From: Paralichthys olivaceus
Lineage: Eukaryota; Chordata; Actinopteri; Pleuronectiformes; Paralichthyidae
DNA: 64,000 nucleotides
Reading direction: 5' to 3'
Assembly (NCBI RefSeq): GCF_024713975.1
Contig: NC_091110.1
Location: 2,987,001-3,051,000, forward strand
The position numbers and the translations under genes were made by a program. The notes beneath the pieces were generated by a model that worked only from the letters and a program-made list of their open reading frames with translations, was not told the DNA's origin and did no database searches. Below, one piece after another: positions 23,971 through 36,270 of the stretch. The stretch's first letter is position 1, and each line of letters starts with the position of its first letter.

Positions 23971-25779
23971 ACGAAGAACAACATACACACACTTGCTCAG
24001 ATTTATTGGACTATTCTCTGATTTTGCTTTATTTTGTGAAGATGATATGATTTTAATTTTGGCATCAAACTGTTTAAATTGTAGAGAAAATATCTCTTGG
24101 ATCTGAATTCAACTGAATTTGTAGTTAAAAGCAGCTTTAACTGTGAAATGCTGCAGAAGCTCTGATGACTCAGCAAAGTCTGGTCATGTCAGATGGAGTC
24201 CATTTGACTGTCTTAAACCCTTTTACTTTGATACTGTGCCAAGAATACTTCTGTAATTTTGCTCAAATACAGTTTTGAATGCAGGACTTTTAATGAATCA
24301 TTTTTAAGACTGTGATACTGGTGTGTGAGTGCTTCCTCACATTTAGTTCTCTGACTTGTGTTAAATCCTGATAAAATAGTTTCGATAATTATTCGAAAAC
24401 ATTCTTTCCCTGTATGTTTTAAATAACAGAGCTCCTCATTTACAGTTGTAGCCTGTCAGAGACTACAGATACATTTCCCGTGTGTGTGTGTGTGTTAAGT
24501 GATGTGTGAACTCAGAGGCGTTTCCTTCACCTCTTCCTAACAGCTTCATTAACCTCTAAATACCAGTTTAAGATCAAAGACTGTGTTGGTGCTCACACCT
24601 TCCCCTTCTCTCATGTCAACTCTGTGACACGTGCGTACATTTCATATAATATAGTCACTGAAAAACAGAATATTGATTTTTTTCTATTGTTAACCAGTTA
24701 ACTTTTATGAACTATGTATTGAGTCTGTGGTTTCAAGAAATGTAGCTGGAAGAGAAAACGATGTATTTTACGTCGGTAAATCACCATTGACACGTCTCTG
24801 CTTTTCGACACCGTATGTGTGAAGCAAAAGAGGAACAAGAAGACATGAGAGCAACATAGTGCTGCAAGGAGACCACAAGTCTGGGCCCCTGTGAGAACAG
24901 ACTGGAAATGGGATGTAGTTTGTGTAAATGTAAATTCATTTAAGCGTGGATGCAGGAATAACTTCCCAGACCTTTTTTTGAAGAATGGAAATGAAAACAT
25001 TCTGCACAGGCTTCATTTACCTACACAAAGAAAACCCAACAGGGATATTGTAAAGAGAAAGTGATGTACGAGAAAAATAAGCAGTATGGGAACCATGTTT
25101 GTAACTAAAAAAATAATTTACAAAGATGAGAAGAGAGTTTGAGGTGATAAGGGGCGACACCAAGTGTCTGTGAGATGTAAAATAAATCACATAATCTCCA
25201 CAGCAGAGGTAATACGTCACTTCCTGCATCCGCCTGCTGCAGCCGGCAGTTCCACCTCTCATCTGAATAATGTGGAGGATTTGATGCTGTTGTGAGCGCG
25301 TCTGTGCAGAGAACCTCCCGCTGCGTTGTGCATGTGTGAAAGGCAAACTGCAGGTAAAGTCCGTTGCCAATTCTCTGGATTTTTTCCGCAGGAAAACGGC
25401 TTTAGATAAATATGTCTGTTTCATTTTCCTCCAAAGGACTTTTTATCTCCACATTAAAAATGATCTCTGTCCACACTAACACATCTGACAATGCTGCCAC
25501 GACATCATCACAGACACTGCTAGATTAGAGTCAAAAATAAGACAGGGAGAAATCAAACATATAAAGCAATATGACATCTGTCATAACACAAACATCCCCT
25601 CATATACTGTAAGTCAGGCATCATCTTCCATTTCAGGTTTCTGTCACAGGTTGTACACTGTCATTTAACTATGCTTGTATGAGGACTAAGAAGGTAAGAA
25701 TGGATATTCACCAGCACCTGCTGTAAGATGTGGGAACCCTCAGGTTTGTAACTGCCTCCAGTATTTAGAGAAAATTTTT

Positions 25780-26040
25780 AATTTCACAGTGTTAAAGCAT
25801 GCCACCCCTCCATTGCTCCATCCCACCATCTTCCCCCATTTGATGAGGGGAGTCGCTGCGCCTGCTCGTCCACCGGGACCAGTCCCACTGGCCCCATCAA
25901 AGCCCAGGGAGTCTTTGATGAGGTTGATAGGGATCAATAGGACAGGGGAAGAGGCCCTAACTGACTGTGTTACAGACGGGGCGGGCAACTACTGGAGACT
26001 GCCGGCAATGGAGATCAATGATTATTAGGCGTCATCACCG
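25780..26040. promoter_or_regulatory. GC-rich island, possible conserved non-coding element
   Basis: About 260 bp of GC-rich, non-repetitive sequence inside an AT-rich gene-free region. It includes ATTTGATGAGGGGAGTCGCT and TTTGATGAGGTTGATAGGGA. The open frames on both strands do not resemble any protein I know. Its role is inferred only from composition. Confidence 0.25.
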
Positions 26041-26576
26041 CCTTGATCTGCATAGAGGAATCCACTCAGCATCAGAAACTGTCTCGGTTAAGCTTGGTTA
26101 ATGTTTTATATGATTATTTTGATGGCTTTGTTGGCTTCATATCAAAAAATTATATTCAGGGAAAAAAAACACTTATCTATTAAATATTCTGCAGTGAGGT
26201 TGAGTTTGATTATTCCCACAATCATTTCAATTTCATTGAATAGACCTCGAGTCTACTGTTCATTTTGAAAATTGATATTTTGTAAGATAAATTGTGGTAT
26301 TCAGGACTTCTAATCTTTTTATAAGAAACAACAAAGCAGATTCAGCAGGACTCAAGATTCAGATTCAGTAATTTAATGTCACACAACTCAGTTGTTTGGA
26401 ATTTAAGTAGTAAAAACAAAGTGAATTTGTTTAATAATGAAAAAACAACCTATTCAAAAGGTTTGGCCTGGTCATGTTGAGTATTGTCCTCTCTGTGTTG
26501 TCTACTCTGATGTACTGATGTGGTTGCTGAGATTCCTTCATCACCATCAACGCACTCAGTGCAGTTTATTTGGATT

Positions 26577-26640
26577 CACACACACACAACACACACACAA
26601 CACACACACAACACACACACAACACACACACAACACACAC
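26577..26640 (+). repeat. 11-bp minisatellite (AACACACACAC units)
   Basis: Five or more direct copies of an 11-bp unit; the AA doublets recur every 11 bases. It is flanked by unique sequence. Confidence 0.9.
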
Positions 26641-27050
26641 TCCTGCCAGAAGTACTAGCTACAGTACCAAATGTGGGTTAATCCACTAGTGAAAAAAATC
26701 AACAACAAATGCACTATCTTCATGTTTGAAGGACTGTCGTTCCTGTAAATATGAAGACAGTGAGACCAAAGGAGGTATTGGCTACTATATATCAGAGATC
26801 TGATCACTGCTTCCCATTGTGTTGGGACATGTGTCTCCCTCTGGTCTAATGACAGTGCCTGGGGGGGGGCGGTGTTGTTAGGTGTGTTTGTGTCCATAAC
26901 AGAGCAGCAAACAGGCCCATTAGAGATGAAAGAGTCTGAATGGAGCCAATCAAAGACGAAGCCAGCAGGAGACCATTACCCCACAGACAGCAGCAGCCTG
27001 GGACTGGGGCCGAGGAGAATGAATGACCTCTTCTTCGTGGATAAGGAGAG

Positions 27051-27051
<1 letters not shown>

Positions 27052-27082
<31 letters not shown>
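27052..27082 (+). repeat. (CA)n microsatellite
   Basis: About 15 uninterrupted CA units followed by TATATC. Simple repeat. Confidence 0.95.
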
Positions 27083-27087
<5 letters not shown>

Positions 27088-28388
27088 CAAGATTGACCTA
27101 GAATGTCCATGTGTGTGTTTCTTTCAGATAAACCTGGTAAGACCAGAGCATAGAAAAATAAACAAAGCCAGACAGCTGAGTTTTTGCAGAGACACTTTGG
27201 TTCAGCAAAAGAGCAGAAAATCTATTCAAAAAATAAAAAAACCTAACAAAAGCCTTTAATAACATGCCACCAAGTCATGCAGCTTGGAAAAACACATTTG
27301 GAAAAAACCCTCCTAATTTTAAATTCACTGTTAAGGAGTGCAACTCCTCATGAAATTGTCTTTATAGAAACGCCATGTCCCCAAATGTCACTTTTGTTTC
27401 CATGTCTGCAAGAAATAATTTTGGAGTATTGTATATTTTTCCTTTCTCTTAAATATCCAGTTGTTCTCTGTTGTATTATTTTCCCCCACTGTTCATATGT
27501 TTAAATACCAGTATGAACCAGTGTTTTATCGGTGCCTGATGCGAACAGCGGAATTACCCTGTAAATCATGAGCTGTGTTATGAAGCTTTACACTCAAGTA
27601 CTGTATTTTACTTGAGTCATTCTGTTCTTTGCCACAACTTTTCATTTTACTTTGTGTGTTTATTTGACTATTTAATTGTTATTTTATTCAAGAAATAATC
27701 AACAAATACATTTTTGATGCTAATAATCGAGTACTTTGATTAACGTGCTGTGGAAAAAGAGCAGTGGATCATTTTCACTTCAAACGGAGCACAAGAGCCA
27801 AGAGTGAACAAACAGCAGACATTGCAACATTTACAACAAGTGTTGATCGGAGGCCAGAAGAGACGGACACACACAGTAACACACAGAAAAAGAAAAAACA
27901 CACAACAGTGAGTTGATTGGTACAGTTAAAAGTTCAAAGAGGTCCTGATCATTTGGTTTTCTCTCCTTCACCTCCATCGCTGCCCCTCTGTCTGTGTCTG
28001 TGTGTTGTATAATGGGGCGGATGGGTATCAGTGTCGGCCTGCTCCACCTTGTCATCTCCATCCTGATCTGGGACTTGCAGGACTGCAGCTCTTTGATGTG
28101 AGGACACAGACGCAGACGAGAGACCAGGAGACGGGATGAAAAACCCTGAGACACCAACAGTCTCTGTCTGTACCTTGAATATTTTATTATCTTGTGTATG
28201 AAAAAATCTTCACCTGCAAAGTAACAGTAGCTTCTAACATCTAGAAGCATTTGCCTGTGGAGTACATGAAATACTGTATGTTATAAATCCAAGAAAACAT
28301 CACAAGATTTATTTGAGTAAAAGTACCAGTACAAAAATGTGAAAAAATACTTCTTTAAAAATAAAAGTTCAAAGATGTGATCACTGAC

Positions 28389-28673
28389 AAGTCCAGTGTG
28401 TTAGATTTAGGTGAAAGGATTTTTGTTTTTGCAGAAATTGAATATAAAATAATCCTAATGATGTTTTCACTGGTGTGTTTCATCTAAATTGTATGAATTG
28501 TAGTTTTCTTTACCATAGAATGAGCTCTTTATATTTAAATACTTTATATTTACATGGAGTTTACCACAGGTTCTCTTTCATTTTGGGAAGAGGAGGATGA
28601 AATAAAGAGTATTCAGCTGCAAAATGACACTTCACCTCTAGATGTCACTGAATTCTACACACTGAACCTTTAA
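28389..28673 (+). mobile_element. Small inverted-repeat element (MITE), family 1 copy 1
   Basis: It starts AAGTCCAGTGTGTTAGATTT, contains AATATAAAATAATCCTAATG and TTCATCTAAATTGTATGAAT, and ends CACACTGAACCTTTAA. The ends are imperfect inverted repeats. The middle part present in the copies at 36271 and 50781 (the segment with GCCGCCATG-like sequence) is deleted here. Non-coding. Confidence 0.75.
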
Positions 28674-28789
28674 TGCAGAAGGGTGATGTTACATACTTTT
28701 AGTTAAGTCTATCCCAGTAACAGAAGCATTTTATTGTACATGAGTCTGAACTGTAGTGGATGAGCCTGAAGTGTGAAGTGGCATAAGAT

Positions 28790-29370
28790 GAGTGAGTGCG
28801 CGCTGTGAATCCACAGGTGAGCAGAACTCACGGCGTCATTCTCTGCTCTATTCGTCCCCACTGTGGAGTTTTTTTTACGCACCATAAAGACATATATGAA
28901 GTGTTTTTTATGGTGGCGGCCGTGTCCCATGTTGGGTGTGTTGGTTATCAAAGCACCGGGCGCCTTTGAAGTGGCCCAGTATCCATAATGAGCTGTTAGA
29001 GCGCCGCGGCCCTTCTCTCCCACTGCAGCGCACAGACAGCGCGTCTGGGGGCGCGGAGATTGTCCTGCGCAGCCATGGATCCGCTCACTCTGCGCGTCCC
29101 GAGCACCTCTCATTATCTTATCAATGAGGGGAGAAAGGATCGGGAGAAAGGGAGGGGGGAGTCGTGCTTGACCCGATTAATCCTGTAAAGCCACAATGCG
29201 TTTGGCCCGCGCACCTTTGGCACACAAAGCAGCGCCTGCCTGCCTGCCTGCGCCCTGTCCTCTTCTGTCCTCGGAGGAGACAGTCGTAGACAGGCTCCAT
29301 CACTCAGGTGATGTTATGAGCCACTTCACAGGGGGATCATCATCTTCAGCTCGTTATCAGGCCCTTAACT
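28790..29370. promoter_or_regulatory. GC-rich, CpG-containing island, candidate enhancer or CpG island
   Basis: About 580 bp of GC-rich, low-repeat sequence 2.2-2.8 kb upstream of the homeobox gene. Motifs seen: ATCAAAG (28947-28953) and CCTTTGAA (28963-28970), which fit TCF/LEF sites; GATTAATCC (29175-29183), which fits Otx/Goosecoid-type homeodomain sites; TTATCTTATC near 29113, which fits GATA sites; and a TTTTTTACGCACCATAAAGA stretch. No coding frame is convincing. Function is inference only. Confidence 0.35.
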
Positions 29371-31410
29371 TGATCCCCAAACACCCCCCCACCCACACAG
29401 CGGTGGCACTAAACAACTACATTTAAGATGATGTGTTAAAGTCACTGCCAGAGGTGAAAAATAACTTACATGTAGAAAGTAATACCTCTGCTTTTGAGTA
29501 TTTTTTAGCTTTATGCTACTTGATACTTCACACATTTGACATTTGACTGCACAATCAAACTTTTACTGTAGTTTTCAATCTGGAATGTGGAGTATTTTCA
29601 CATTTTGGTATGGTTACTTTTACATAAAAGAACTAGGTATTTCCTCCACCGATGGTTTAAAGAAATATTGGGATCTTATGTTGGATTTCTATTTATGTTC
29701 TTTCAACACCAGACTATTCCGCCATATTCATCTTTGGTACTTGTGAATTTTGTTTATTAGGGTAGGCCTGCTAAAAGAGAGCAAAATACCCAAGTACTTG
29801 AATTGTAATCTTATGGTACTTTAAGCTTTTCCAATTTCCCACTTTTCACAAGAAAATATTGTACTTTTCCCCCATTAAGTTACAGCTGCAGACAAGACAC
29901 TATGTCATAGGCTAGGGGAAAACCTAACTGTTGAAATAACCATGTCGTTATACAAATTATAATAATCCAATTGTGTAATTTAACAATTTAAAATGGACAG
30001 GGCCCATTTTGGTATCATGACAAGTATTTTTACTTTTGGTATATTTTGTTCCCAATGCTCATGTATTTATTTTGAATACAGAATGTTAACTAATAATGGA
30101 GCGTTCCAAATTGTAGTATTTCCTTCTTTTACTTTAGGAACTGAATACTATTTCCACACTATTTTGATGATCAATCAGTCAGCTTTGTGAAATATTTCCC
30201 TCTGTTTATTTTTGAGTTAATTACATCTTAATTACTTAGTAGTACCGTTATTTAATCCTATATATTACAGTAGAAAATCATACATTAGAAGTTATTGATC
30301 TAAAAGTCATTGGAGGATCGCTTCTTTTTTTATCCAGATGTAAATCCTCAGTCTCAGTAACAACAGAGATCACACAACCTTGAAACCCATCATTGTTAAA
30401 GCTCATCTGATATCCCGTCCCAGCAGACTGTCTTTAATCTGAGGATCATCCCGGATTATTGTATTTCCATCATGTTAAGCCACTCACAGCTCATTATGTT
30501 GGATATTGGCTCAAATGAATCTTTTCTGATTGAAGTTTGTATTTTTAGAGTAACTATAGCCCCTGAATGTGTGTGATGAACATTTTAGCATTGAGTGGAC
30601 ATTCTAAGAATTACATTAAAGTCTGTTTGGAAAGGGAAGAGACTCTTGGCTGCGACTAATTATTCTTTCTTACCCATTTATCTGCAGAAAATTCTGAAAC
30701 ATCCTCAAATGTATGTAGGTGATTTTTTAAAAAACTGTTTCAGCTGACATATCCAATCACTGAAGCTGCCTGTCTTTTTTTAAATGAAAGACGATTGCTT
30801 GTCTGTCTATCTATTTATTGTTTCAGCATTAAAGGCACATGATATTTAAAACACTATAAACTATAGCTGTCACATGAAGATGAGGTATCTTTTTCTAATG
30901 TAGTGAAGTAGACCTATAAAGGAGCAAAACATGGAAATATGCACAAACAACACAAGTACCTTAGAGTCATACTCAAGTACAGTTCTTAAAAAATCAGCTC
31001 ATCACGTGATACAATATATTATCGCAAATCAAATACTTTAAACTGCACTGCAAGTATAAAATTGAGAAAGTAAATTCTTAAGATTGAGCAGTTGTCCTGT
31101 TCTACACTACATACTTGCGTTGACAGTCTGGATGTAGTTGTGGAGATGCAGACAGTTTGGGGGTGAGGTGTGTCTATTATCTGTTTTTGGAGGCAGGAAG
31201 GAGGGTGTGTATGTGTATGTTGTTGAGGGGGGGGGGGGGGGACGACTTCCCAGACTTACTGGAGCCAGGCTGTAACAGCCTCATTGAGACTGAATGAGAC
31301 GTCTTAATTACTCCAGTTGTGAAAACTAAAGGAGGGGAGGGTGGGAGGGAAGTGAGGATGCATGCTTTGATCTTTGGGGCTGAGAGTTTGAGATGAGGTG
31401 GGATGTCCCC

Positions 31411-31418
31411 TATAAATA
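31411..31418 (+). promoter_or_regulatory. TATA box of the homeobox gene
   Basis: TATAAATA, preceded by GGATGTCCCC, about 190 bp before the start codon. This predicts transcription starting near 31440 and a 5' UTR of about 160 bases. Confidence 0.65.
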
Positions 31419-31600
31419 CAGACAGGCTGCCAGGAGGACACAGCTACTACTCCTCTACCACCAGGACTGACCAGCCAGCGCATCCTGAGAGATTCTCCCC
31501 TCCACTCTGGACAGAGGCTATACTTCTGATTTTGCCATATAAAACAAAGGACATACTTATTTTTTGTTTTTTCTTTAGAAGAAGAAAAAAATCTGTAACA

Positions 31601-33149
31601 ATGAGAGGACATTTCTCCATCGAGTGGATGGCCCAGAGCAGCCAGCCAGCGGGATCAGACACTGTCCCGACCCCCGGACCCACAGCCTGCGGGACACATT
31701 CTGAGAGTCTGCCTGGTTTTTACTGCAGACAAAAGTCAGAAAAAGTACCTGAGCAACAGGAAGAGAGCAGGAGTCAGAGCCTGGATGCATACAGCCTGAG
31801 CACACCCCAGCACCAAACCTCTCACGGTGATCAAGGTAAATTTAACTTCATCACATTTCTTTACAACTGACTAGAAGTGTTGAGTCTTTTCAGCTTACAA
31901 CTTCTTAAAATTGTGTTATATTATGTTCAAATGCTGAATAGTAGGATAGAGCTAAATGTGTTAAGTTATTAGTAATAGCATAAAGTAGAATATTACCAAA
32001 ATAATTATGAAACAAGCTGATACAGCTTGTATGTAGGGCATTGATAAGTAGTGCAGTTAAAATACTTATCTTGGAACTGTAGTTAACTTGAGTATTAAAT
32101 TCATATATGACATGAAAATACTGGAAGAAAAGTTTTACACCAATTTAAGCTTTGAAACAAATAAACATATTTTTCAATGCAGAGTGACCTTAAATTGTAA
32201 CACAGTTTTTAAGTAGTGGCCTTCAGCCGCCAACAATCACAGTGGTGGAATGTAACTAAGTACATTTACTCAGTTTCACAGCTAACTGGGTTTTGAAGAT
32301 TAAATAACTTTGTGTTCAAAGTCAAAGAGTTAAAATGTTTTTTAAATAGTTAAACTCCATGTTTGATGAATTCTTCTTCTTTCAGTGACAGAGGCCAGCT
32401 TCAGCAGCGGGACAGAGGAGGAGACCTCCGGGTATGAGAGTGAAGGGGGTCACTCCCTCTCCCCCTCGGCCCTTCCTGGCTGTGTGTCCACCTCGCCGCC
32501 GTCCCCCCCATCGGGCAGGAAACCTCGCACGGCCTTCACATCGGAGCAGATCACCAGCCTGGAGCGGGCCTTCAAGAGGAACGCTTACCTGGGAACACAG
32601 GACAAGGCCGAGCTCTGCAAGAAGCTCAACCTGTCTGACAAACAGGTAACAAGTCTATATTAAAACATTTGGATTCATTAATTAGAGTATTTATTTAAAT
32701 GTGTTTATATCCCAGGAATATGATTTGACTCCAATAATGTTCTTTGGTGTAAACTTTTCCTCATGAAACTTTCATCTTCTTTCTGCCTTTAGATCAGAAA
32801 CTGGTTTCAGAACAGACGGATGAAGCTGAAGAGGACTGTGCAGGACGCCCTGGCTCACGCCTGCCAGGCAAACATCAACTCCCAGTTCATGCATTATCCT
32901 GAGCTGCAGTCCTACAGGCCGGGACCCTACCCCAGATACCACTCTGCAGCAGCAGCAGCAGCAGCACAGGAGGCCCCGGCTGCTGCCCCCTTCGTCCACC
33001 CACACAGTCTGCAGTACAGCTCCCGCCTGTCCAGTGTCCCAACGCTGCCCCTGGACTCCTACCAGTACAGCAGCCTCCCGGGGGTCATGCTCCCCTCTGC
33101 CTCGTCTCAACTCATGGGCTCCTACTCGGCTTATCCTCAGTACTACTAA
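31601..33149 (+). CDS. ved: Vent/Vox/Ved-type homeobox transcription factor, complete, 3 exons
   Basis: Exons: 31601-31835, 32386-32645, 32793-33149; joined 852 nt, 283 aa plus stop, all GT-AG. Seen: the N-terminus HFSIEWMAQSS resembles the conserved start of Vent/Vox proteins. A Ser/Glu-rich stretch follows. The homeodomain covers about residues 122-181, with RTAF at 126-129, helix 3 IRNWFQNRRMKLKR, Gln at position 50 and Asn at 51. An intron falls between homeodomain positions 44 and 45. The C-terminal part is rich in Tyr, Pro and Ser, has a run of seven Ala, and ends YPQYY. Known: these factors are repressors induced by BMP and Wnt8 that oppose organiser genes in the early embryo. The symbol is my best guess within the vox/vent/ved group; the family call is firmer. 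A TATA box and an AATAAA frame the gene. Confidence 0.75.
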
Positions 33150-33478
33150 CACTGGCAGTCCAATGAAGATGACGACGAGCAACTGCTGTAATCGTAACTG
33201 ATATTTTGTCAAACAAAATAAGATTGTATTGGTTTTACTTTTTGAAAAAAATGTTCTCATCTTATCCTAATAGGATCGACACTAACAGAAATGAATGGTT
33301 TATGAGAAACAGATCCCAAACATGGCTGTGAAGCTTAAATCTTAATCGGGAATCAAACAGGGTAGTGTGCAATAATGGGATTTATGTGTGTACCTCTGCT
33401 TGTATAGTTTGCATATATTTAAATTTTAATCTATGAAGTGATTGTTGTTCTTATGTCACTGTGAAATGACACTGCTTA

Positions 33479-33484
33479 AATAAA
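33479..33484 (+). terminator. Polyadenylation signal of the homeobox gene (AATAAA)
   Basis: AATAAA 330 bp after the stop codon, in an AT-rich 3' UTR, in the right orientation. Confidence 0.6.
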
Positions 33485-34556
33485 AGAGTTATTCAAACTT
33501 AACAGGCCATCTGATGTATTTTCAAACACATCTTTTCTTTCATTTCATTCCTATATTTGATCTAACAGGGATATATATGTATATACAGTATATATTCATA
33601 ATACTGACATTCATAGGATCCAGTATTCTGCAGAATTAGTCTGTTTACTCTTTATACCTGAAGTTTATTTTGCTGCCAACATTTCTGTACTTTCAATTAT
33701 GATACTACTTCCTTTCTCTTATTTGAGATGAAATATTTCTACTTTAGCTATTTACTTACAGAAGTAGAGGATCTAAGTATTTCTGCCACCATGTCTTAAA
33801 GCAGCATTAGATAACCTGGAGACATTTTAATTTCTGTTATTTATAAAAAGTTTTGCTCGTACTTAAGTTAGATATTGAATGCATGACTTAATTAATAATG
33901 GAATTTTTACTTTGGTACTGCTTTAACATATGTAATACATCTCTGTACATCTTCTGCTTCTACTGCTGTACACAACAAGATAAAAATATTTACACCTACT
34001 AAAAACCAGAAAAAAGCAAAGCAAAGAGAATCTCTCTAATTAGCTTTCAGAATTTTCTTCATCCGACTATTCTGAAAAAATAAAATTATTACACCCACAC
34101 ACTACTTGATTATAAATTTGGCTGTGAGTATCAGTTTGAAGTGTTTGAGCCTGATAATCCTCCTTTGAAACAGGATTTTCACCATGACATATGGAGATAT
34201 AAATGAATAGGTGAATGGACTGTGAATTTGTTGTTTTTGTTTCTAAAATACTCTGAAAATAGTACAGAGTTAGTAAAGGACAGTACTGTACAGTATAGTA
34301 CAGAGCAGGACAGGGCAGTACAATACGATCCCAGTCTTCCCTATAGTCTAAATGCCGAAGTGTCCTTGGGCAAGATACCAAACCCCAAATTTACCCTTTC
34401 ATAGAAAAAGTGCTGCACATAGATGCACTGTATGAATGTGTGTGAAAAAGTGAAAGTAGAACTATCCTGTTAATTGCTTTGAGTCGTCATCAGGACTAGA
34501 AGACCAAATATAAATACAGACCATTTACCACAGGGCAGGCACAAACTACAGCACAT

Positions 34557-34815
34557 TAAAGTAGCCTATAGTGCACCACAGTACAGTACAGTACAGGGCA
34601 GGGCAGTACAGTACAGGGCAGGACAGTACCATACACTACATGGTAGGACAGTACAGTACAGGGTAGAACAGTAGAGTACACTATAGGGTACAGTACACGG
34701 CAGTGCAGTATACTACGTGGCAGAGCAGTAAAATACACAACAGGGAAGGACAGTACAGAACAGTACACTAGACTACAGGGTAAGACAGTACAGTGGGCTA
34801 CAGTACAGCACATTA
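34557..34815 (+). repeat. Imperfect minisatellite built from CAGTA and GGGCAGG-like units
   Basis: Repeated blocks such as CAGTACAGTACAG, AGGGCAGGGCAG and AGGACAGTAC, with many variants, over about 260 bp. A shorter block of the same type is at 34261-34330. Confidence 0.85.
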
Positions 34816-36270
34816 CAGTAGTATTTGGACAGTAGAATTATTCCCACTCAGGACTGCTGAGAGGAACATCAACCTGAGGGTCCACCTGAGCTGCAAACAG
34901 AACTATACTGCCATCTGTAGACAGAATTAGGTCATGCAATAATGAATACACTGCAGGTGGTCAATGTTGCCACTGATACTATTTATAATCAGTGATGGGA
35001 GAAGTTTTTAGACATTTTACTTCAGTAAAAGCAGCTAAATCACACTGTAAAAAACTCCATTCATTAAACTATAGATTAAGGTCTGCAGTATTTACAACAA
35101 AATGTACATGAAGTCCTTGTCAAGCACAATGTCCCAATTCAGAATGATATGATAATTTGTATATATTCATATATTACAAGGATTATTATTACTTATACAT
35201 AATGTTCAAGCTGTATTTTAATGTTTCAGCTGGTTAAGATGAGGCAAACCTTAATGACCTAACATGTTTGGTTCTTTATTGTATCTAGATGCATCCTATT
35301 TTAGGGTTAGGGTTTAAACAGCTCAAATGCAAGTACATAACAGTTGTATTTCAGCAGAGTACTTGATTGGATGTACTTCTAGAAGTGCAATTTGGGAACT
35401 GAATTATCATGTTTCCCGTTGACAGTTTATGACATGTTATATAATACATGACAGGTGTGCTATCAGACCAAGTGCAGATGCAATTACATTGTTCAAGGAA
35501 ATACTAGGACACAACCAGTTCATGTAAAGTTGAAGCTCTGAGTGTTCACACACAGCTTATACACAGAACCCAAAAAGAAGGACTGCGCAATGAGAAATGA
35601 TGCATTCTTCCTTTCACAAAAAATGACATTCATATGTGATAAAACACAACCTTGTTCAATTTATTACCCTCAATAATTTGTTACAGCATCCTTACTTGCT
35701 CAGTTACGCCCGGCCTATATATAGGAGCTACCAGAGCATAACATAAATGGCTTCCCTCTTTCCCCACTCCCAAGTGTAACCAGTGGCCGAAGATTTCGTG
35801 GGCAGTCCAAACAATGATTTATTTTTAATTTTTAGCTTAGTAAAAATAGAAAAACAACATCAGGAAGAGCACAGCCAAAATAACAAAGAAAACAATCTGT
35901 GACAACAAACTAACTTCCCAAAAAAAAGGGACAAAAAGAAAATACAGGGATCTTACTTGCCTACCTAACCAAAAACAGGAGAAAAAGGTTACCACAAAAA
36001 AAAAGGCTTCTCTTCCCTACCACTAGTTATAGGACTGCTTTAGACATTAATCAGAACGGTAATAAACAGAAACACTTTAACGGTTGCATCGGGAGCCGGG
36101 AAAAAGAACATAACCACCTCACTGACTCAATAACTATTTTCCTATACTTATTCTACTTGTCTGTTATGTTTTAGCATTAATCTTTAACTTGAAACTGTAA
36201 GTTATAGTCGTAATGTGAGGAAAAACATCATGTTTCATTCTGTGACTGTACTGTATGTTGCGGTGCAGCT

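Larger units (their letters stand above)
20636..31400. other. Gene-free stretch between polm and the homeobox gene
   Basis: I find no supported coding exon on either strand in about 10.8 kb. It contains the probable polm 3' UTR (candidate AATAAA at 21468-21473), two copies of an inverted-repeat element (20840 and 22930), a hAT-like end (23890), a minisatellite (26577), (CA)n runs, an inverted-repeat element (28389), and three GC-rich islands that stand out from an AT-rich background (25780-26040, 26850-27030, 28790-29370). The G-run near 31226-31241 is simple sequence. Confidence 0.55.

Noticed and set aside
25017..25424. 135-residue minus-strand frame
   Set aside because: No domain, no splice-compatible partner exon, and composition like the surrounding AT-rich DNA.
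26577..26640. CRISPR-like spacing of repeated units
   Set aside because: It is an 11-bp CA-rich minisatellite without spacers, in a vertebrate genome.
27831..28250. 139-residue minus-strand frame
   Set aside because: No recognised motif or neighbouring exons; chance open frame is the simpler reading.
31403..31600. N-terminal extension of the homeobox protein from an upstream ATG
   Set aside because: That ATG overlaps the TATA box region, and the family N-terminus begins at the Met at 31601.
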